From positions 21,286 to 85,285 of the forward strand of contig PDRW01000038.1 of assembly GCA_002746935.1 (NCBI GenBank): a DNA stretch of 64,000 nt, given 5' to 3'. Position 1 is the stretch's first letter, and every line of letters starts with the position of its first letter. The notes beneath the pieces were generated by a model. The model had not been told where the DNA came from and searched no databases. It saw only the letters and a program-made list of their open reading frames with translations. The DNA is from Rhodobacterales bacterium (GTDB lineage: Bacteria; Pseudomonadota; Alphaproteobacteria; Rhodobacterales; Rhodobacteraceae). Made by a program: the position numbers and the translations under genes. Shown here piece by piece: positions 36,255-46,634 of this stretch.

Positions 36255-36940
36255 CCGCCGGAAAGCCGCTGGTGCTGCTGGTCGAGGACGAACCGGCGCA
36301 GCTTGAAGTGCTGCGCTACAATCTCGACGCCGAGGGCTATGAGGTTGCCACCGCCGAAACCGGCGACGAGGCACTGCTGCTCGCCGACGAGCTCCGGCCC
36401 GATCTCGTGCTGCTTGACTGGATGCTGCCGGGGGTGAGTGGGATCGAGGTGCTGAGGCGCTTGAAGAACCGCCGCCAAAGCGCTGAAATTCCTGTCATAA
36501 TGGTTTCCGCCAGGACCGAGGAAATGGACCGGGTGCGCGGTCTCGAAACCGGTGCGGACGATTACATGGTGAAGCCTTATTCGGTCAACGAGCTGATGGC
36601 CCGGATTCGCACCCAGCTGCGCCGCACGAGGCCGGCGGCGGTGGGCGGGCAGGTGGCGTTCGATGACATCCTGCTTGACGGCACCACCCACCGGGTGACC
36701 CGCGCGGGTGCGGATATCCGCCTCGGACCGATCGAGTTCCGGCTGCTCGCGACCTTCATGGAAACGCCCGGACGGGTCTGGACCCGCGAACAATTGCTCG
36801 ACCGGGTCTGGGGCCGCGAAGCGCTGGTCGACACCCGCACGGTCGATGTCCATGTGGGCCGTCTGCGCAAGGCGCTGCGCCAGACGGGAGGAGACGACCC
36901 GCTGCGCACCGTGCGCGGCACCGGCTATGCGCTCGGGTGA
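36251..36940 (+). CDS. phoB: Phosphate regulon response regulator PhoB
   Basis: 229 residues. The receiver domain has the acidic pair VLLVEDEPAQLEVL, the phospho-acceptor Asp in PDLVLLDWMLPGVSG and the Lys in DDYMVKPYS. The C-terminal OmpR-type winged helix includes RLGPIEFRLLATFMETPGRV, WTREQLLDRVWGREALVDTR and TVDVHVGRLRKALR. It binds the PHO box found before pstS. Translationally coupled to phoU (ATGA). Convergent with nirV. Confidence 0.96.
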   Translation: MTAGKPLVLLVEDEPAQLEVLRYNLDAEGYEVATAETGDEALLLADELRPDLVLLDWMLPGVSGIEVLRRLKNRRQSAEIPVIMVSARTEEMDRVRGLETGADDYMVKPYSVNELMARIRTQLRRTRPAAVGGQVAFDDILLDGTTHRVTRAGADIRLGPIEFRLLATFMETPGRVWTREQLLDRVWGREALVDTRTVDVHVGRLRKALRQTGGDDPLRTVRGTGYALG

Positions 36941-37106
36941 GCTCCGGGGGTTATCGGGGGGAGCACCGTGTGGATCACGGGGGTCGGGAGGTTTCGGCGG
37001 TAGGTAAAGTCGCATAATCGGTATTATGTAACATATACCGCAGGCGCAGGTGAACGCCCCAAACGCCCCCGCTGTAAACCCGACCGTAATGCGTCCCCGA
37101 ACCCTT

Positions 37107-37850
37107 TCAGTGGAACAACAGCGCGTCGGGCACCCGCTTTTCGGTGGCGAGGCGCATTCCCAGATGCGGCGGCGGCGCCCCGACCGCGCAGCCGCCCCGG
37201 GCGGGATCGCGGACAAGAAACGGGATCACGGCCTCATGTTCGCCCTGAACCACAAAGGCCGGACAGGCCTCGGGCGTCGTACCGCTCTGGTAGCAGTCCT
37301 GGGTCCATTCCCAGACATTGCCGTTGAGATCCTGAACGCCTTCCGTGGTTTCGGCCCAGGATCCCCGGGGCCGCAAGCGCCGGTCCACAAGGTTTTCCAC
37401 CAGATAGGTCGACGCCCATGTCAGGCTGGGATCGGTGAAGATCGGGTCCGGCTTTTCAGGCATCACCGGGGCGGCCAGCTCGGACCATTCTTCGGCGGTC
37501 ATCAGCCGGAACCGGTGCCGCGCCTTCTCGCTGATCCAGGCCAGATATTCGCTGACATCGGCATAGGACAGGTTGGTCGCGGGCCAGTCTTCGCCCTTGT
37601 CGAAGGTCGGCGGGCGCAGGTGCTGGGTGCAGCCGCCTTCATCGTAACAGCGGTTCCATTCGGCCAGCGACACCTCGCGGCGCGCCACCCAGAGCGGCTT
37701 GCCGCCCACTTCGGCCACGGCCACCATCTCGGGCATATAGGCGGGATCGGGGCCGCGCATCGCAAGGAAGGCGCCGGCCCCGGCGCCCCCCACCCCGAGC
37801 AGAACGGCCACGATGGCAATGCGTTTTGCGGTTTTCGGGGAAAGGGGCAT
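37107..37850 (-). CDS. nirV: NirV-like formylglycine-generating-enzyme-family protein
   Basis: 247 residues from ATG 37850. An N-terminal membrane anchor (RIAIVAVLLGVGGAGAGAFL) is followed by an SUMF1/FGE-type C-lectin-like domain (LWVARREVSLAEWNRCYDEG, WPATNLSYADVSEYLAWISE, GVQDLNGNVWEWTQDCYQSG, GMRLATEKR). NirV proteins follow nirK in many denitrifiers; their exact role in nitrite reductase function is unknown. Its start is 27 nt after the nirK stop, so it is in the same operon. The 166-nt gap towards phoB holds an AT-rich hairpin (CGGTAT 37019-37024 with ATACCG 37035-37040). Confidence 0.88.
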   Translation of the reverse strand: MPLSPKTAKRIAIVAVLLGVGGAGAGAFLAMRGPDPAYMPEMVAVAEVGGKPLWVARREVSLAEWNRCYDEGGCTQHLRPPTFDKGEDWPATNLSYADVSEYLAWISEKARHRFRLMTAEEWSELAAPVMPEKPDPIFTDPSLTWASTYLVENLVDRRLRPRGSWAETTEGVQDLNGNVWEWTQDCYQSGTTPEACPAFVVQGEHEAVIPFLVRDPARGGCAVGAPPPHLGMRLATEKRVPDALLFH

Positions 37851-37877
37851 TTTGCTGACCTCTCGTCAGAGCGTGGT

Positions 37878-39101
37878 TCACCGCGGGGCGACGACCTGTT
37901 CCATCAGGCTGTTGTCCCAGTCGCCTTCGACAACGAAATGCGCGGTGGCGCCCAGAATGGATGCCTCGATCAGGTTGTGGTTCACATAGGCGTAAACCCC
38001 GGGCTGACGCAGCGTGTACATCGCGGCAATGGCGCTGCCGCCCGGCACGAACCAGGTTTCCATGTTGGTCAGCGGCGCATCATGGAACGAGGCCGGCCAC
38101 ATGTAATCCGCATGCCCGCCGATCAGGTGCGGTCGCGAATCGCGGTTCGACTGGTTGTGGATCATCAGCACGGTGTCGCCGACCTTGAACTTCAGCGCCC
38201 CTTCCCCGGTGAGCGCGCCGACCGAACCGTTGAACACGCAATGCGAGGGGATCAGCCCGGCCATTGTCTCCAGATAATCCGCATAATCGTCGCCCGCGGC
38301 TTCATAGACCTTGTAATCGCCGTTTTCATCTTTCGGCAGGTAGTAATCCTGCTCGCCGATATAGGCGATCTTGTCATAATGCAGCGGGTTGCCGTCCTTG
38401 TCCTTCAGCCCGTCGCGCGGCAGCACCATCAGGCCACCGTTCATCCCGTGGGTGACGTGATAGGGGATCATCGCCCCACCCGGCGCGCAGTGATAGGTGA
38501 AGCACCCGGCCCGGGTCGCCTTCCAGCGCAGCACGGTTTCCTCGCCGGGCAGAACATGGGTCAGCCCGCCGCCACCCAGAGCGCCGGTCGAGGCATGGAA
38601 GTCGATGTTGTGCTCCATGTTCGAGTCTTCGCTGTTGCGCAGGGTCAGCTCGATATAGTCGCCTTCGTGGCAGATGATCAGCGGACCGGGAACCGAGCCG
38701 TTATAGGTCAGCGCCCAGACGGATGCCCCGGTGTCGTCATCGACCACCATCAGCTTTTCCTGGATCTCCATGGTGATCTCGATGATCTTCGGCTTGCCGG
38801 TGGCGACCTGTTCATGCTCGGGGGCGAAGGGCGGCGCGACCAGCTCCATCTTCACCCGCTCGTAGCCCGACAGATCCGCAGGCTTGGCGGTTGTGGCGGC
38901 GACCTGTTTTCCGGCGACCTTGTGAAGCTGGCGCGACACGGCATCGGCGGTGCGCGTCTGAGGCCCACGCCCTGCCGCCTGTGCGCCGGAGCCGGCCACC
39001 ATCGCGCCGGCGCCACTCGCGGCGGCGGCACCCGCAACAAGCGAGCCACGCAATACGTCGCGGCGGCTGGTGACGAGATGGGGATTGACGACTTTCTTCA
39101 T
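37878..39101 (-). CDS. nirK: Copper-containing nitrite reductase
   Basis: 407 residues from ATG 39101 after AGGAGGAAACAC. It reduces nitrite to nitric oxide in the periplasm. A Tat signal ([20 protein letters not shown]) leads two cupredoxin domains. Ligands are visible: type 1/type 2 copper His in [12 protein letters not shown], the adjacent Cys-His bridge [20 protein letters not shown] with the following [11 protein letters not shown] Met, and the catalytic His region [16 protein letters not shown] of domain 2. The N-terminal region is longer than in AniA types. Operon order is pseudoazurin-nirK-nirV, all on the minus strand. Confidence 0.96.
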   Translation of the reverse strand: MKKVVNPHLVTSRRDVLRGSLVAGAAAASGAGAMVAGSGAQAAGRGPQTRTADAVSRQLHKVAGKQVAATTAKPADLSGYERVKMELVAPPFAPEHEQVATGKPKIIEITMEIQEKLMVVDDDTGASVWALTYNGSVPGPLIICHEGDYIELTLRNSEDSNMEHNIDFHASTGALGGGGLTHVLPGEETVLRWKATRAGCFTYHCAPGGAMIPYHVTHGMNGGLMVLPRDGLKDKDGNPLHYDKIAYIGEQDYYLPKDENGDYKVYEAAGDDYADYLETMAGLIPSHCVFNGSVGALTGEGALKFKVGDTVLMIHNQSNRDSRPHLIGGHADYMWPASFHDAPLTNMETWFVPGGSAIAAMYTLRQPGVYAYVNHNLIEASILGATAHFVVEGDWDNSLMEQVVAPR

Positions 39102-39171
39102 GTGTTTCCTCCTGTTGGACCATGCGCATGTCACACCGGTACCGTTTGCCGGCAGCCTGGCCGCCGGCACA

Positions 39172-39187
39172 TGTCAGGGGTGTGACA
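39172..39187. promoter_or_regulatory. Inverted repeat in the nirK leader
   Basis: TGTCA (39172-39176) and TGACA (39183-39187) separated by six bases, about 70-85 nt upstream of the nirK ATG. Half-sites of this kind are used by Crp/Fnr-family proteins, but the sequence does not match the NnrR consensus TTGN8CAA. Suggestive only. Confidence 0.4.
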
Positions 39188-39191
39188 ATAT

Positions 39192-39258
39192 CGGAAAAGG
39201 TGCCCGGGAGCTTACTCCCGGGGCGCGGGCTTTCCCGGGCGCATCACCGCGCCCGGGA
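39192..39258 (-). terminator. Tandem hairpins between pseudoazurin and nirK
   Basis: On the minus strand, TCCCGGGCGC/GCGCCCGGGA (39233-39242 with 39249-39258) is followed by CCCGGGAG/CTCCCGGG (39203-39210 with 39215-39222) and then CACCTTTTCC. They start 16 nt beyond the pseudoazurin stop and probably end most pseudoazurin transcripts before nirK. Confidence 0.7.
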
Positions 39259-39274
39259 TGGCGTGTTTGCCAGA

Positions 39275-39712
39275 TTACTGGCTCAGGTTCTCAAGCTGCG
39301 CCTCGAAGCGCTTCATGGCCTTCTTCGGGATCTTGCCGCCGAGGAAGTCTTCCGGGGCGGCGCCGTCGCCCACGGCAATGGTCATCACCATGCCCATGGC
39401 GAAGTGCGGCTTGCACTTGATCCCGTAGAAACCCTCGGTGTTGAAGGTCACCTCGACTTCTTCATTGATCTTGCCGGTGAAGGTTTCGCCGCCCTCGGGG
39501 ACCATGCCCTTCATCGTTTCGGCGCTGTGACCCTTGTCGGTGGCGACAAACTTGACCGTGTCGCCGGGGGCGATGCGCAGGAAGTCGGGCTCGTACACCA
39601 TTGCCCCGGCATCGCCTTTGTTGAGCATCTGCACTTCAAACGTTTCGGCCCAGGCCGGCGCCGCGAGCGCCACCGCCACCGCGGTCGCGGCTGTCAACTT
39701 ACGAAACATCAT
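39275..39712 (-). CDS. Pseudoazurin (blue copper electron donor)
   Basis: 145 residues. The start is ATG 39712 or the next codon (MMFRKLTAATAVAVALAAPA, signal peptide, cleavage after AWA). The cupredoxin copper ligands are present: His in DKGHSAETMKGM and Cys-His-Met in GIKCKPHFAMGMV. The start AETFEVQMLNKGDAGAMVYE is typical of mature pseudoazurin. It carries electrons to NirK in the periplasm. Encoded upstream of nirK on the same strand and divergent from the NnrR-type gene. Confidence 0.95.
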   Translation of the reverse strand: MMFRKLTAATAVAVALAAPAWAETFEVQMLNKGDAGAMVYEPDFLRIAPGDTVKFVATDKGHSAETMKGMVPEGGETFTGKINEEVEVTFNTEGFYGIKCKPHFAMGMVMTIAVGDGAAPEDFLGGKIPKKAMKRFEAQLENLSQ

Positions 39713-39733
39713 GATCTCCCTATATGAGTATGC

Positions 39734-39788
39734 GTAACGTTGATACCACGTTACACCGGCAAGATACGCGAATATTGTTCTGCCGCAA
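39734..39788. promoter_or_regulatory. FNR/NnrR-type box and a second palindrome in the pseudoazurin/nnrR gap
   Basis: TTGTTCTGCCGCAA (39775-39788) fits TTG-N8-CAA, the consensus of NnrR/DNR/FNR sites controlling nir genes. A second palindrome, GTAACG-9-CGTTAC (39734-39754), lies nearer to the pseudoazurin start. The gap is 154 nt and serves two divergent genes. Confidence 0.7.
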
Positions 39789-39866
39789 CGTTCATCGCAA
39801 AAAGTGGTCTGGTGTGGGTCAAAACTGGCTGGTAATTTGCCCGTGAGTGCCTCCGAAAGCCCGACG

Positions 39867-40568
39867 ATGACACGACCTGACCCAGTTTTGTTGCGCGATC
39901 TGCCGGCCTTTGCCTCTCTCGACACCGATCAGATCCGGGCGATTCTCGATCTGGCCACGCCGCGGCAGCTGCGCGACGGGGCTCCGGTCTTCCATGAGGG
40001 CCATGACGCGGAGCTTTTCTTCCTGCTGCTCGACGGCCATGTGCGCGTTGTGCGGGCCAACGCGGATGGCCAGCAGATCATCGTGCTGTATCTGCATTCG
40101 GGATCGCTGATCGGGATCGCTGTGGCGCTCGGGCGCGACACCTACCCGGCCACCGCCATCGCCGCGGGCGATGTCTCGGTTCTTGCCTGGCCAAGCACGC
40201 TCTGGGAGGTGTTTGCCGCGCAATATCCCGGTTTCGCCCGCAGCGCCTATGCCACGGTCGGCACGCGGATCGGAGAGATGACCACCAACATGCTGGAAAC
40301 GGCGACGCAGCAGGTCGAGCGGCGCGTCGCCTGCGCGCTGGAGCGGATCCTGCGGCAATCGGGCCGCAGGGAGGCCGGTGGCATTGTCATCGAAATGCCG
40401 ATCACCCGCCAGAACATCGCCGACATGACCGGCGCGACACTGCACACGATCAGCCGTCTGCTGAGCGCCTGGGAGCGCGACGGGCTTATCAGGAGCGCCC
40501 GCCGCCGGATTACCGTCACCGACCCGGCGGGGCTTGCGCGGCTGTCGGGGGGGCTTTCGGGGCGCTGA
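39867..40568 (+). CDS. nnrR: Crp/Fnr-family regulator, NnrR type
   Basis: 233 residues from ATG 39867 (MTRPDPVLLRDLPAFASLDT). The cNMP-like sensor domain (FHEGHDAELFFLLLDGHVRV) is followed by the dimerisation helix and a Crp-type HTH (ITRQNIADMTGATLHTISRL, LSAWERDGLIRSARRRITVT). It lacks the N-terminal cysteine cluster of FNR, so it is not an oxygen-sensing Fe-S type; NnrR/DNR proteins respond to NO. Position beside pseudoazurin-nirK makes that role likely. Which subgroup cannot be fixed without a tree. Confidence 0.85.
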   Translation: MTRPDPVLLRDLPAFASLDTDQIRAILDLATPRQLRDGAPVFHEGHDAELFFLLLDGHVRVVRANADGQQIIVLYLHSGSLIGIAVALGRDTYPATAIAAGDVSVLAWPSTLWEVFAAQYPGFARSAYATVGTRIGEMTTNMLETATQQVERRVACALERILRQSGRREAGGIVIEMPITRQNIADMTGATLHTISRLLSAWERDGLIRSARRRITVTDPAGLARLSGGLSGR

Positions 40569-40628
40569 GTCCGTCCTGAGGCCGCCCTGACGCGGGGGGC
40601 CTGACGCCGGGAAGCGGCCCCAAGACAA

Positions 40629-40664
40629 AGGGGGCAGCGCAAGCGCCCTGCCCCCTCGTTCTTC
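40629..40664 (+). terminator. Terminator after nnrR
   Basis: Arms AGGGGGCAG and CTGCCCCCT, with an inner CGC/GCG pair, followed by CGTTCTTC. It lies between the convergent nnrR and tsf and could serve both. Confidence 0.7.
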
Positions 40665-40726
40665 AGGCTCTCTGTGGCCGGACTTTCTGGCGGTTTCCCG
40701 CGATGCGCCGGCCTCAGCCCTTCGCC

Positions 40727-41602
40727 TCAGCCCTTCGCCATCGAGGCGACTTCGGCGGCGAAATCGTCTTCGCGCTTCTCGAGCCCTTCGCCCACCGCCA
40801 TGCGGATGAAGCCGAGGATCTCGGTGCCGGCCTCTTCGGCGGCCTTGGCGACCGTGAGGTCCGGGTTGATGACGAAATTCTGCCCGAGCAGCGTGACCTC
40901 GGAGAGGAATTTCTTCATCCGGCCTTCGATCATCTTCTCGATCACCGCTTCCGGCTTGCCGGATTCCTTCGCGATGTCGATCTGCACCTGACGCTCATGG
41001 GCGAGCAGGTTCGGGTCGAGGTCGGCTTCGCCGAGCGAGGCCGGGTTGGCGGCGGCCACATGCATCGCGACCTGCTTGCCGAAGGCCTCGTTGTCGCCCT
41101 TGAGCGCGACCAGCACGCCGATCTTGCCCATGCCGTCGGCGGCGGCGTTGTGGACATAGGTGGCCACGGTGTCGCCCGCGATGCTGGCCATGCGGCGCAG
41201 CGACATGTTCTCGCCGATCTTGGCGATCTTGTCGGTCAGCACCTCCGTCACGGTCTTGCCCTCGAGCGCGGCGCCGGCCAGCGCCTCGACATCGGCCACG
41301 CCGAGCGCGGCTTTGGTGATGCCGCCGACCATCTGCTGGAATTCGGCGTTCTTGGCGACGAAATCGGTCTCGGCATTGACCTCGACGGCCACGCCCTTGC
41401 CGCCCTCGACGGCGACGCCGACGAGACCTTCGGCGGCCACGCGGCCGGATTTCTTGGCGGCGGTGGCGAGGCCCTTGGTGCGCAGCCAGTCGACCGCGGC
41501 GTCCATGTCGCCTTCGGTTTCCACCAGCGCCTTCTTGGCGTCCATCATGCCGGCGCCGGTCATTTCGCGCAGTTGTTTCACGAGTGCAGCGGTGATTGCC
41601 AT
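40727..41602 (-). CDS. tsf: Translation elongation factor Ts
   Basis: 291 residues from ATG 41602 ([20 protein letters not shown]). It exchanges GDP for GTP on EF-Tu. The EF-Ts signatures [20 protein letters not shown] and [20 protein letters not shown] are both present, followed by two core subdomains and the C-terminal [20 protein letters not shown]. It follows rpsB after 132 nt, the near-universal rpsB-tsf order; a possible attenuator hairpin GGGATCGC/GCGATCCC (41686-41717) lies between them. Confidence 0.97.
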   Translation of the reverse strand: MAITAALVKQLREMTGAGMMDAKKALVETEGDMDAAVDWLRTKGLATAAKKSGRVAAEGLVGVAVEGGKGVAVEVNAETDFVAKNAEFQQMVGGITKAALGVADVEALAGAALEGKTVTEVLTDKIAKIGENMSLRRMASIAGDTVATYVHNAAADGMGKIGVLVALKGDNEAFGKQVAMHVAAANPASLGEADLDPNLLAHERQVQIDIAKESGKPEAVIEKMIEGRMKKFLSEVTLLGQNFVINPDLTVAKAAEEAGTEILGFIRMAVGEGLEKREDDFAAEVASMAKG

Positions 41603-41734
41603 GTCGGCTCTCCTTCGGGAATTCTGTGGAATTTCAGCCCGGGACGCCAAAGCGCCCGCGGCTGGATATGCAGGGATATACAGACGGGATCGCAAAGGCC
41701 CCTGCCCTCGCGATCCCGGGGTCGAACGGTCGGC

Positions 41735-42541
<807 letters not shown>

Positions 42542-42715
42542 GATGGTTTCCTTTCCGGTTTGCGCCTCGGCGGGGCCATCAGGACGTGCGTCCCAACCGG
42601 CGGACCGGGCGGGGATGTCTCTCCCGCCGGGCCCAGGCCCTGCCTGTGAAGTGTCGCGCACATAACCCAGGCGCCACCCTATTGCAACCCCCGCCCCGGC
42701 TTGCCAAACAGGGGC

Positions 42716-43618
42716 ATGACCCGCGCCAGCCAGACCCCCGACATTCTCTGCATCGGTTCCGTCCTGTGGGACGTGATCGGACGCGCGCATCTTTCGATGC
42801 GTCTCGGCAACGACGTGCCCGGCCGCATCACCCGCGGCCCCGGCGGGGTGGCGATGAACATCGCCATGGGGCTCAGGCACTTCGGGCTGCGGCCGGTGCT
42901 GCTGAGCGCCATCGGGCAGGATGCGGAGGGCGACGAGCTGATCGCCGCCTGCAACCGCCTGGGGCTGGTCACCGGGCATGTCTTCCGCCCCGGCGATCTG
43001 CCGACCGACCGCTATATGGCCATCGAATCGAGCGAAGGTCTGGTTGCGGCCATCGCCGATGCCCATACGCTGGAAGCCGCCGGCAAGCGCATCCTGCGCC
43101 CCCTCGAGGCCGGGCCGCTCGGCACGCCGGAGGCGCCCTGGCGGGGGTTTGCCGCCATCGACGGCAACCTGACCGAAACGCTGCTGCGCGAGATCGCCAC
43201 CGGTCCCGCGCTGGCCGGGGCCGATCTGCGCGTTGCCCCCGCAAGCCCCGGCAAGGCGCGGCGGCTCCGGCCGCTGATCGGCCACCCGGCGGCGACCTTC
43301 TACGTCAACCTCGAAGAGGCGGGGCTGATTCTCGGGTCCGCCTTCGCCTCCGCCGAAAGCGCCGCCCGGGCGCTGGTGGCCGCAGGTGTGGCCCGGGCGC
43401 TGGTGACCAATGGCGCCGGGCTTGCGGCCGAAGCCACGCCCGGGGGTACCTGCACCGCGGTTCCGCGCCAGGTGGCGCAGATGCGCGTGACCGGCGCGGG
43501 CGACACCTTCATGGCCGCCCATATCGCCGCCCAGGCCCGGGGCGCCGCCGGGGCCGACGCGCTGGAGACCGCCGTGAACGCTGCCGCCACCTATGTTTCC
43601 GGGCACGACCCGGCCTGA
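42716..43618 (+). CDS. psuK: PfkB-family kinase, probable pseudouridine kinase
   Basis: 300 residues from ATG 42716 ([20 protein letters not shown]). PfkB landmarks are [20 protein letters not shown] and the catalytic motif [19 protein letters not shown] (Asp base). The family phosphorylates sugars or nucleosides; the immediate downstream psuG identifies the substrate as pseudouridine. The C-terminal part is short but ends normally. A TTG five codons upstream is also in frame. Gap to psuG is 69 nt. Confidence 0.88.
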   Translation: MTRASQTPDILCIGSVLWDVIGRAHLSMRLGNDVPGRITRGPGGVAMNIAMGLRHFGLRPVLLSAIGQDAEGDELIAACNRLGLVTGHVFRPGDLPTDRYMAIESSEGLVAAIADAHTLEAAGKRILRPLEAGPLGTPEAPWRGFAAIDGNLTETLLREIATGPALAGADLRVAPASPGKARRLRPLIGHPAATFYVNLEEAGLILGSAFASAESAARALVAAGVARALVTNGAGLAAEATPGGTCTAVPRQVAQMRVTGAGDTFMAAHIAAQARGAAGADALETAVNAAATYVSGHDPA

Positions 43619-43687
43619 CCGCCCTTCCCTCTCCTTTCCCCGGCCCGATGCCAGTGCTGATGCCGGGATTTGCACAGGTTCAAGATC

Positions 43688-44596
43688 ATGATCGACATCA
43701 CCTATTCCCCCGAAGCCGCCGCCGCCAGGGCCGACGGCGCCCCGCTGGTCGCGCTCGAAAGCACGATCATCACCCATGGCATGCCCTGGCCGCAGAATGT
43801 CGAGACCGCCCGGGCGGTGGAGCAGGTGGTGCGCGACACCGGCGCCACCCCCGCCACCATCGCGGTTCTGGAAGGCCGGCTGCACGTCGGCCTCACCGGG
43901 GCCGAACTCGACCGCCTCGGACAGGCCGACGGCGTCGCCAAGCTCTCTCGCGCCGATTTCGCCGCCTGCCTCGCCACCGGCGGCACCGGCGCCACCACCG
44001 TCGCCGCCACCATGATCGCCGCCCGGCTCGCGGGCATCCATGTCTTCGCCACCGGCGGCATCGGCGGGGTGCATCGCGGCGCGGACCAGAGCTTCGACAT
44101 CTCCGCCGATCTTGCCGAGCTGGCCCAGACCCCGGTGACGGTGGTGGCCGCCGGGCCGAAGGCGATCCTCGACATCCCCAAGACCCTCGAAGTGCTGGAG
44201 ACCAACGGCGTGCCGGTGATCGCCTTCGGACAGGACGAGATCCCTGCCTTCTGGTCGCGTGCCTCCGGGCTCAGGGCGCCCCTGCGCATGGACAGCCCAA
44301 AGGACATCGCCCGCGCCGCCAGGCTGCGCGCCGCGCTCGGCCTGCCCGGTGGCCAGCTTGTCGCCAATCCGATCCCGAAAGAGGCGGAAATCCCCGCCGA
44401 ACTCCTCGCCCCGGTGATCGCCGATGCCCTCGCCGCCGCCGAGGCGCAAGGCATCAGCGCCAAGGCGGTCACCCCCTTCCTGCTCGACCGGATCTATCAC
44501 GCCACCGGCGGCGCCTCGCTCACCGCCAATATCGCGCTGGTGAAGAACAACGCCCGGCTGGCGGCCGAAATCGCGAAGAGCTTCGCCGAAGCCTGA
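43688..44596 (+). CDS. psuG: Pseudouridine-5'-phosphate glycosidase
   Basis: 302 residues from ATG 43688 ([20 protein letters not shown]). It splits pseudouridine 5'-phosphate to uracil and ribose 5-phosphate, finishing the degradation begun by PsuK. Conserved segments are [20 protein letters not shown] (catalytic Glu), [40 protein letters not shown] and [15 protein letters not shown] (the Schiff-base Lys region), and [13 protein letters not shown]. The family's typical length. Confidence 0.95.
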   Translation: MIDITYSPEAAAARADGAPLVALESTIITHGMPWPQNVETARAVEQVVRDTGATPATIAVLEGRLHVGLTGAELDRLGQADGVAKLSRADFAACLATGGTGATTVAATMIAARLAGIHVFATGGIGGVHRGADQSFDISADLAELAQTPVTVVAAGPKAILDIPKTLEVLETNGVPVIAFGQDEIPAFWSRASGLRAPLRMDSPKDIARAARLRAALGLPGGQLVANPIPKEAEIPAELLAPVIADALAAAEAQGISAKAVTPFLLDRIYHATGGASLTANIALVKNNARLAAEIAKSFAEA

Positions 44597-44736
44597 TCTG
44601 GGGGGCTGAAACGGCGCCACGACCAGCCCCCCGCCGTCCGCTCGTATCAGCCCGGCCCGCCCCGCTCCCGCCGCCCCCTTACAGCCCGCACCCGGGCCGG
44701 TTGTCGCGCGTGGCAAACCCGGCCCTGCCCCCGCAC

Positions 44737-44787
44737 TCCTTTTTCCTGGGGCAAATACTCCGGGGGTCCGGGGGCAGCGCCCCCGGG
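44737..44787 (+). repeat. Dispersed hairpin repeat, copy 3
   Basis: TCCTTTTTCCTGGGGCAAAT, ACTCCGGGGGTCCGGGGGCA, GCGCCCCCGGG, near-identical to copy 1 and in the same orientation. It lies in the 341-nt gap between psuG and the DUF502 gene, which otherwise shows nothing recognisable. Confidence 0.88.
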
Positions 44788-44937
44788 CGGCCGCTGCCTT
44801 TGCGCAGGCCGTTTCAATCCATCCCACCGCCGCGCCACAGGCCGGACAAACCGGCGCGTCGGGCGGTGACGCGCGGTTGTGGCTCCGGCCCAAACCCCCT
44901 ACATACGGTCGGACGCAACTCCGGCTGGCCTGAACAC

Positions 44938-45804
44938 ATGGATCTGAAAGACCTCAATCGCCTCTCGGACGAGGCCGACCACCACCGCGGGCATTCCCGC
45001 CTGCGCCGCTGGCTGCTGCGTCCGATCACCGGGTTCCGCAACAACTTTCTCGCGGGGCTGGTGGTGGTGGTGCCGATCGCCTTCACCATCTGGCTGATCT
45101 GGACCTTCGTCGGCTGGATCGACAGCTGGGTCATGCCCTTCGTGCCGGGCTATTATCACCCCGATGCGCTGGTGGACCGCTGGTTCGGGAAGAGCGAATG
45201 GTTCATCGCCCTGTTCGGCGAAAACGTCCATGTCAACGTGCGCGGCGTCGGCGTGGTGGTGTTCCTGATCTTCACCGCGCTCATCGGCTGGATCGCCAAG
45301 GGGGTCATCGGGCGCAGCCTGCTGGCCTGGGGCGAAAGCATGGTCGACCGGATGCCGGTGGTGCGCTCGCTCTATTCGGGGGTCAAGCAGATCGCCGAGA
45401 CGGTGTTTGCCCAGCAGGAGTCGAAATTCGACACCGCCTGTCTGGTGGAATACCCGCGCAAGGGGATCTGGGCGATCGCCTTCATCTCCACCAGTGCCAA
45501 GGGCGAAATCGACGACGCGATCCCGGTGGAGGAGCCGGTGATCTCGGTGTTTCTGCCGACCACGCCGAACCCGACCTCGGGGTTTCTGCTGTTCGTGCCC
45601 GAACACTCGGTGATCGTGCTCGACATGACCGTGGAAGACGCCGCCAAGCTGGTGATCTCGGCGGGGCTGGTCTACCCGAACGGCAAGGACGCGAAAGAGG
45701 CCGTTGAGAGCGCGGATGTGAGCGCTGCCGGCTCCGGCCCCGGCAGCCCTGACGGCGACGACGGAGCGCAGCCCCGGCCCGGTTCCGGCGCGCCCCGCCA
45801 ATAA
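44938..45804 (+). CDS. DUF502 inner-membrane protein
   Basis: 288 residues from ATG 44938 ([20 protein letters not shown]). Two membrane helices ([20 protein letters not shown] and [20 protein letters not shown]) precede the conserved DUF502 segment ([40 protein letters not shown]). Function is unknown in bacteria; plant homologues (LCV/COV family) are membrane proteins in vascular patterning. The tail from 260 is low-complexity Gly/Ser/Pro. Overlapping transcription with the LysE gene is likely (31-nt gap). Confidence 0.9.
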   Translation: MDLKDLNRLSDEADHHRGHSRLRRWLLRPITGFRNNFLAGLVVVVPIAFTIWLIWTFVGWIDSWVMPFVPGYYHPDALVDRWFGKSEWFIALFGENVHVNVRGVGVVVFLIFTALIGWIAKGVIGRSLLAWGESMVDRMPVVRSLYSGVKQIAETVFAQQESKFDTACLVEYPRKGIWAIAFISTSAKGEIDDAIPVEEPVISVFLPTTPNPTSGFLLFVPEHSVIVLDMTVEDAAKLVISAGLVYPNGKDAKEAVESADVSAAGSGPGSPDGDDGAQPRPGSGAPRQ

Positions 45805-45834
45805 TCGCCCCATGATTGCCCCCGTGATTGCCCC

Positions 45835-46470
45835 ATGATCGCCCCCATGATTGCCCCGGCGCTGACCGGCTTTTTCACCGGTTTCTTCACTGGCCTCAGC
45901 CTGATCCTCGCCATCGGCGCGCAAAACGCCTTTGTCCTGCGCCAGGGGCTGCTGCGCCAGCATGTCTTTGCGCTGGCGCTGTTCTGCGCCGCCTCCGATG
46001 CGGCGCTGATCGCCGCCGGGGTCGCCGGTTTCGACGCGCTCACCGCGCGCTGGCCCGGCCTGCCGCTGATCATGAGCCTTTCCGGCGCCGTCTTCCTCAT
46101 CGCCTACGGGGCGACCCGCCTCCACGCGGCGTGGAAAGGCGGCCACCGCCTCGGCGAAGCCCGTGCCGCGCAAAGCCTCCGCCGCACCCTGGCCACCGCC
46201 GCCGCTTTCACCTGGCTGAACCCGCATGTCTATCTCGACACGCTGGGGCTGATCGGCGCGGTCTCGACCGGTTTTGCCCCCGGCGCCGAGCGGGTCGCTT
46301 TCGCGGCGGGGGCGGTGACGGCGAGCTTCAGCTTCTTCTTTGGCCTTGCCTACGGGGCGCGGCTGCTCGCCCCGGTGATGCGCTCCGAACGGGCCTGGCG
46401 CCTGCTCGACGCCGGCATCGGGCTGACGATGCTGGCCATCGCCGCGAAGCTGGTTCTGGCCGTGCTGTAA
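45835..46470 (+). CDS. LysE/ArgO-family amino-acid exporter
   Basis: 211 residues with about six membrane helices. The opening TGFFTGLSLILAIGAQNAFV LRQG carries the family's NAF(V/L)LRQG hallmark, and TWLNPHVYLDTLGLIGAVST is the LysE/ArgO WLNPHVYLDT motif. It exports basic amino acids in characterised members. The start is uncertain: ATG 45835 or 45847, because the leader is a slippage-prone tandem of ATGATTGCCCC-like units (45806-45855) that encodes Met-Ile-Ala-Pro. No LysR-type regulator is next to it, unlike the argP/lysG layouts. Confidence 0.9.
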   Translation: MIAPMIAPALTGFFTGFFTGLSLILAIGAQNAFVLRQGLLRQHVFALALFCAASDAALIAAGVAGFDALTARWPGLPLIMSLSGAVFLIAYGATRLHAAWKGGHRLGEARAAQSLRRTLATAAAFTWLNPHVYLDTLGLIGAVSTGFAPGAERVAFAAGAVTASFSFFFGLAYGARLLAPVMRSERAWRLLDAGIGLTMLAIAAKLVLAVL

Positions 46471-46552
46471 CCGCGGACCCTGCCGCAGGCGAGACAACGC
46501 CCCCGCTCCCCGGGTGTGGCCACCGCCTCTTGTCCCCCGCAGAAAAACCCTC

Positions 46553-46628
46553 AAAAAAAACGCCGGCACAAGGCCGGCGTCCAGTCATTGAGGCAGGTTT
46601 CATACAGGCAAGAAACCTATCGAGCAGT
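46553..46628 (-). ncRNA. Candidate trans-acting small RNA
   Basis: A stand-alone transcription unit on the minus strand inside the 272-nt gap between two plus-strand genes. A well-spaced promoter (46635-46663) would start a transcript near 46628. About 76 nt later comes a textbook terminator: CGCCGGC/GCCGGCG (46573-46579 with 46561-46567) and eight T residues (46553-46560 as A on the plus strand). Inside is a second hairpin AGGTTTC/GAAACCT (46595-46601 with 46612-46618). No minus-strand gene ends here that could own the terminator. The only frame is a short peptide (MGSLLDRFLACMKPASMTG) with no similarity I know. Not 6S, SRP or tmRNA by sequence. Confidence 0.6.
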
Positions 46629-46634
46629 GACCCC

